From NCBI GenBank assembly GCA_036345935.2, contig JADWOT020001194.1, positions 1-64,000 of the forward strand: DNA of 64,000 nt, in the 5' to 3' direction. A program made the translations under genes and the position numbers. How positions within the stretch are numbered: position 1 is the stretch's first letter; each line of letters starts with the position of its first letter. This DNA is from Taenia hydatigena. Taxonomy: Eukaryota > Platyhelminthes > Cestoda > Cyclophyllidea > Taeniidae. Positions 63,583 to 64,000 of this stretch are shown piece by piece. The notes below the pieces were generated by a model, which was not told the DNA's origin, ran no database searches, and worked only from the letters and a program-made list of their open reading frames with translations.

Positions 63583-64000
63583 TTGCGTACCGTGCTACCA
63601 TGTTTCTGAAGGTCTCATGGTGCTGCTGCTCATCTAGTGGTTTTAAATCCATATTTGAGACATGAACAGTGAGTGGCAGAGAGAGCTTAAGACAGGGCAG
63701 GAATCAGCTAAAAAATTTCGTGACTCTCTTAAAAAGTTTGCTGTTGAAGTATCAAAGGTTCGTTTCCGATTAGTATTTTTGATTCTATACTTGGACGAAC
63801 TATTGCCTTGCATGAAATTTCTTCCATGGGAGCAAAGAAGCATGAATGTTCAGCTGGAAAAGACAGAAGAATAATTGAGATGGAGGTCAAGAGGTGAGAA
63901 CTCGTAGATAAAAAAAGGAAAAAGGATTAAAAGGCAGAAAAGAGGATCAAAAATGGGCACCGTAGGATGACTCTGCACGGTGCTCTGGTCAGTATCCTTT
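63583..64000. other. No gene recognised
   Basis: A frame at 63662-63874 (+) opens with a charged, helix-like stretch (MNSEWQRELKTGQESAKKF) but is unrecognised. The last 100 bases are purine-rich. Confidence 0.4.

Noticed and set aside
1..64000. CRISPR arrays, prokaryotic operons, phage genes, complete transposons or long terminal repeats
   Set aside because: No regularly spaced repeats, ribosome-binding-site-led long frames, terminal inverted repeats or polymerase motifs were seen; splice signals and tRNA structure point to a eukaryote.

Overview
The window looks like invertebrate animal DNA. It is AT-rich and intron-containing. It carries a pol III-type tRNA-Arg with internal A and B boxes, and GT-AG introns with GTGAGT, GTACGT and GTAGGA donors, some as short as about 45-65 bases. 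No open frame is longer than random DNA of this composition would give (the longest ATG frame is 144 codons), so frame length alone proves no gene here. I used matching splice phases, recognisable protein motifs, and above all by-eye homology between different parts of the window. The phylum is not settled; a nematode or flatworm would fit. No alignment or search program was run.

Layout. 0-14.7 kb: mostly nothing recognisable, with a possible microexon plus exon near 1.06-1.25 kb. 14.7-15.5 kb (-): the C-terminal part of a CELF/Bruno-type RNA-binding protein (RRM3), divergent or dying. 17.2-21.2 kb: a coherent four-exon membrane-protein gene (+) and, head to head with it, an inverted copy killed by two stops (-). 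22.1-23.9 kb (+): a direct tandem pair of one unrecognised gene, about 1.05 kb apart, both broken. 24.2-25.7 kb (+): scattered but colinear motifs of a P4-type (flippase) ATPase. 29.9-34.3 kb: two ankyrin-repeat pseudogenes in inverted, head-to-head orientation that share an intron. 36.9-37.2 kb (+): a cysteine-rich exon candidate. 51.06-51.13 kb (-): tRNA-Arg(TCT), followed by a hydrophobic frame holding another relic of the 19-21 kb membrane gene. 53.4-53.9 kb (-): a weak MIR-domain (ryanodine/IP3 receptor-like) relic. 54.4-56.0 kb (+): a tandem pair of small C2H2 zinc-finger genes, the first broken and the second apparently intact in three exons, one of only 23 bases. 56-64 kb: no gene recognised; short repeats and purine or pyrimidine tracts.

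The parts share a theme rather than a pathway. The window is built from segmental copies of genes, with introns kept (so copied as DNA, not through mRNA). In two families one copy stays open and its sister is dead. Two duplications are divergent inverted and two are direct tandem. I found no prokaryote-like operon, CRISPR array, phage or clear transposon. If something new is here, the best candidates are the unrecognised families: the 271-aa membrane protein, the small zinc-finger protein and the tandem pair at 22-24 kb.
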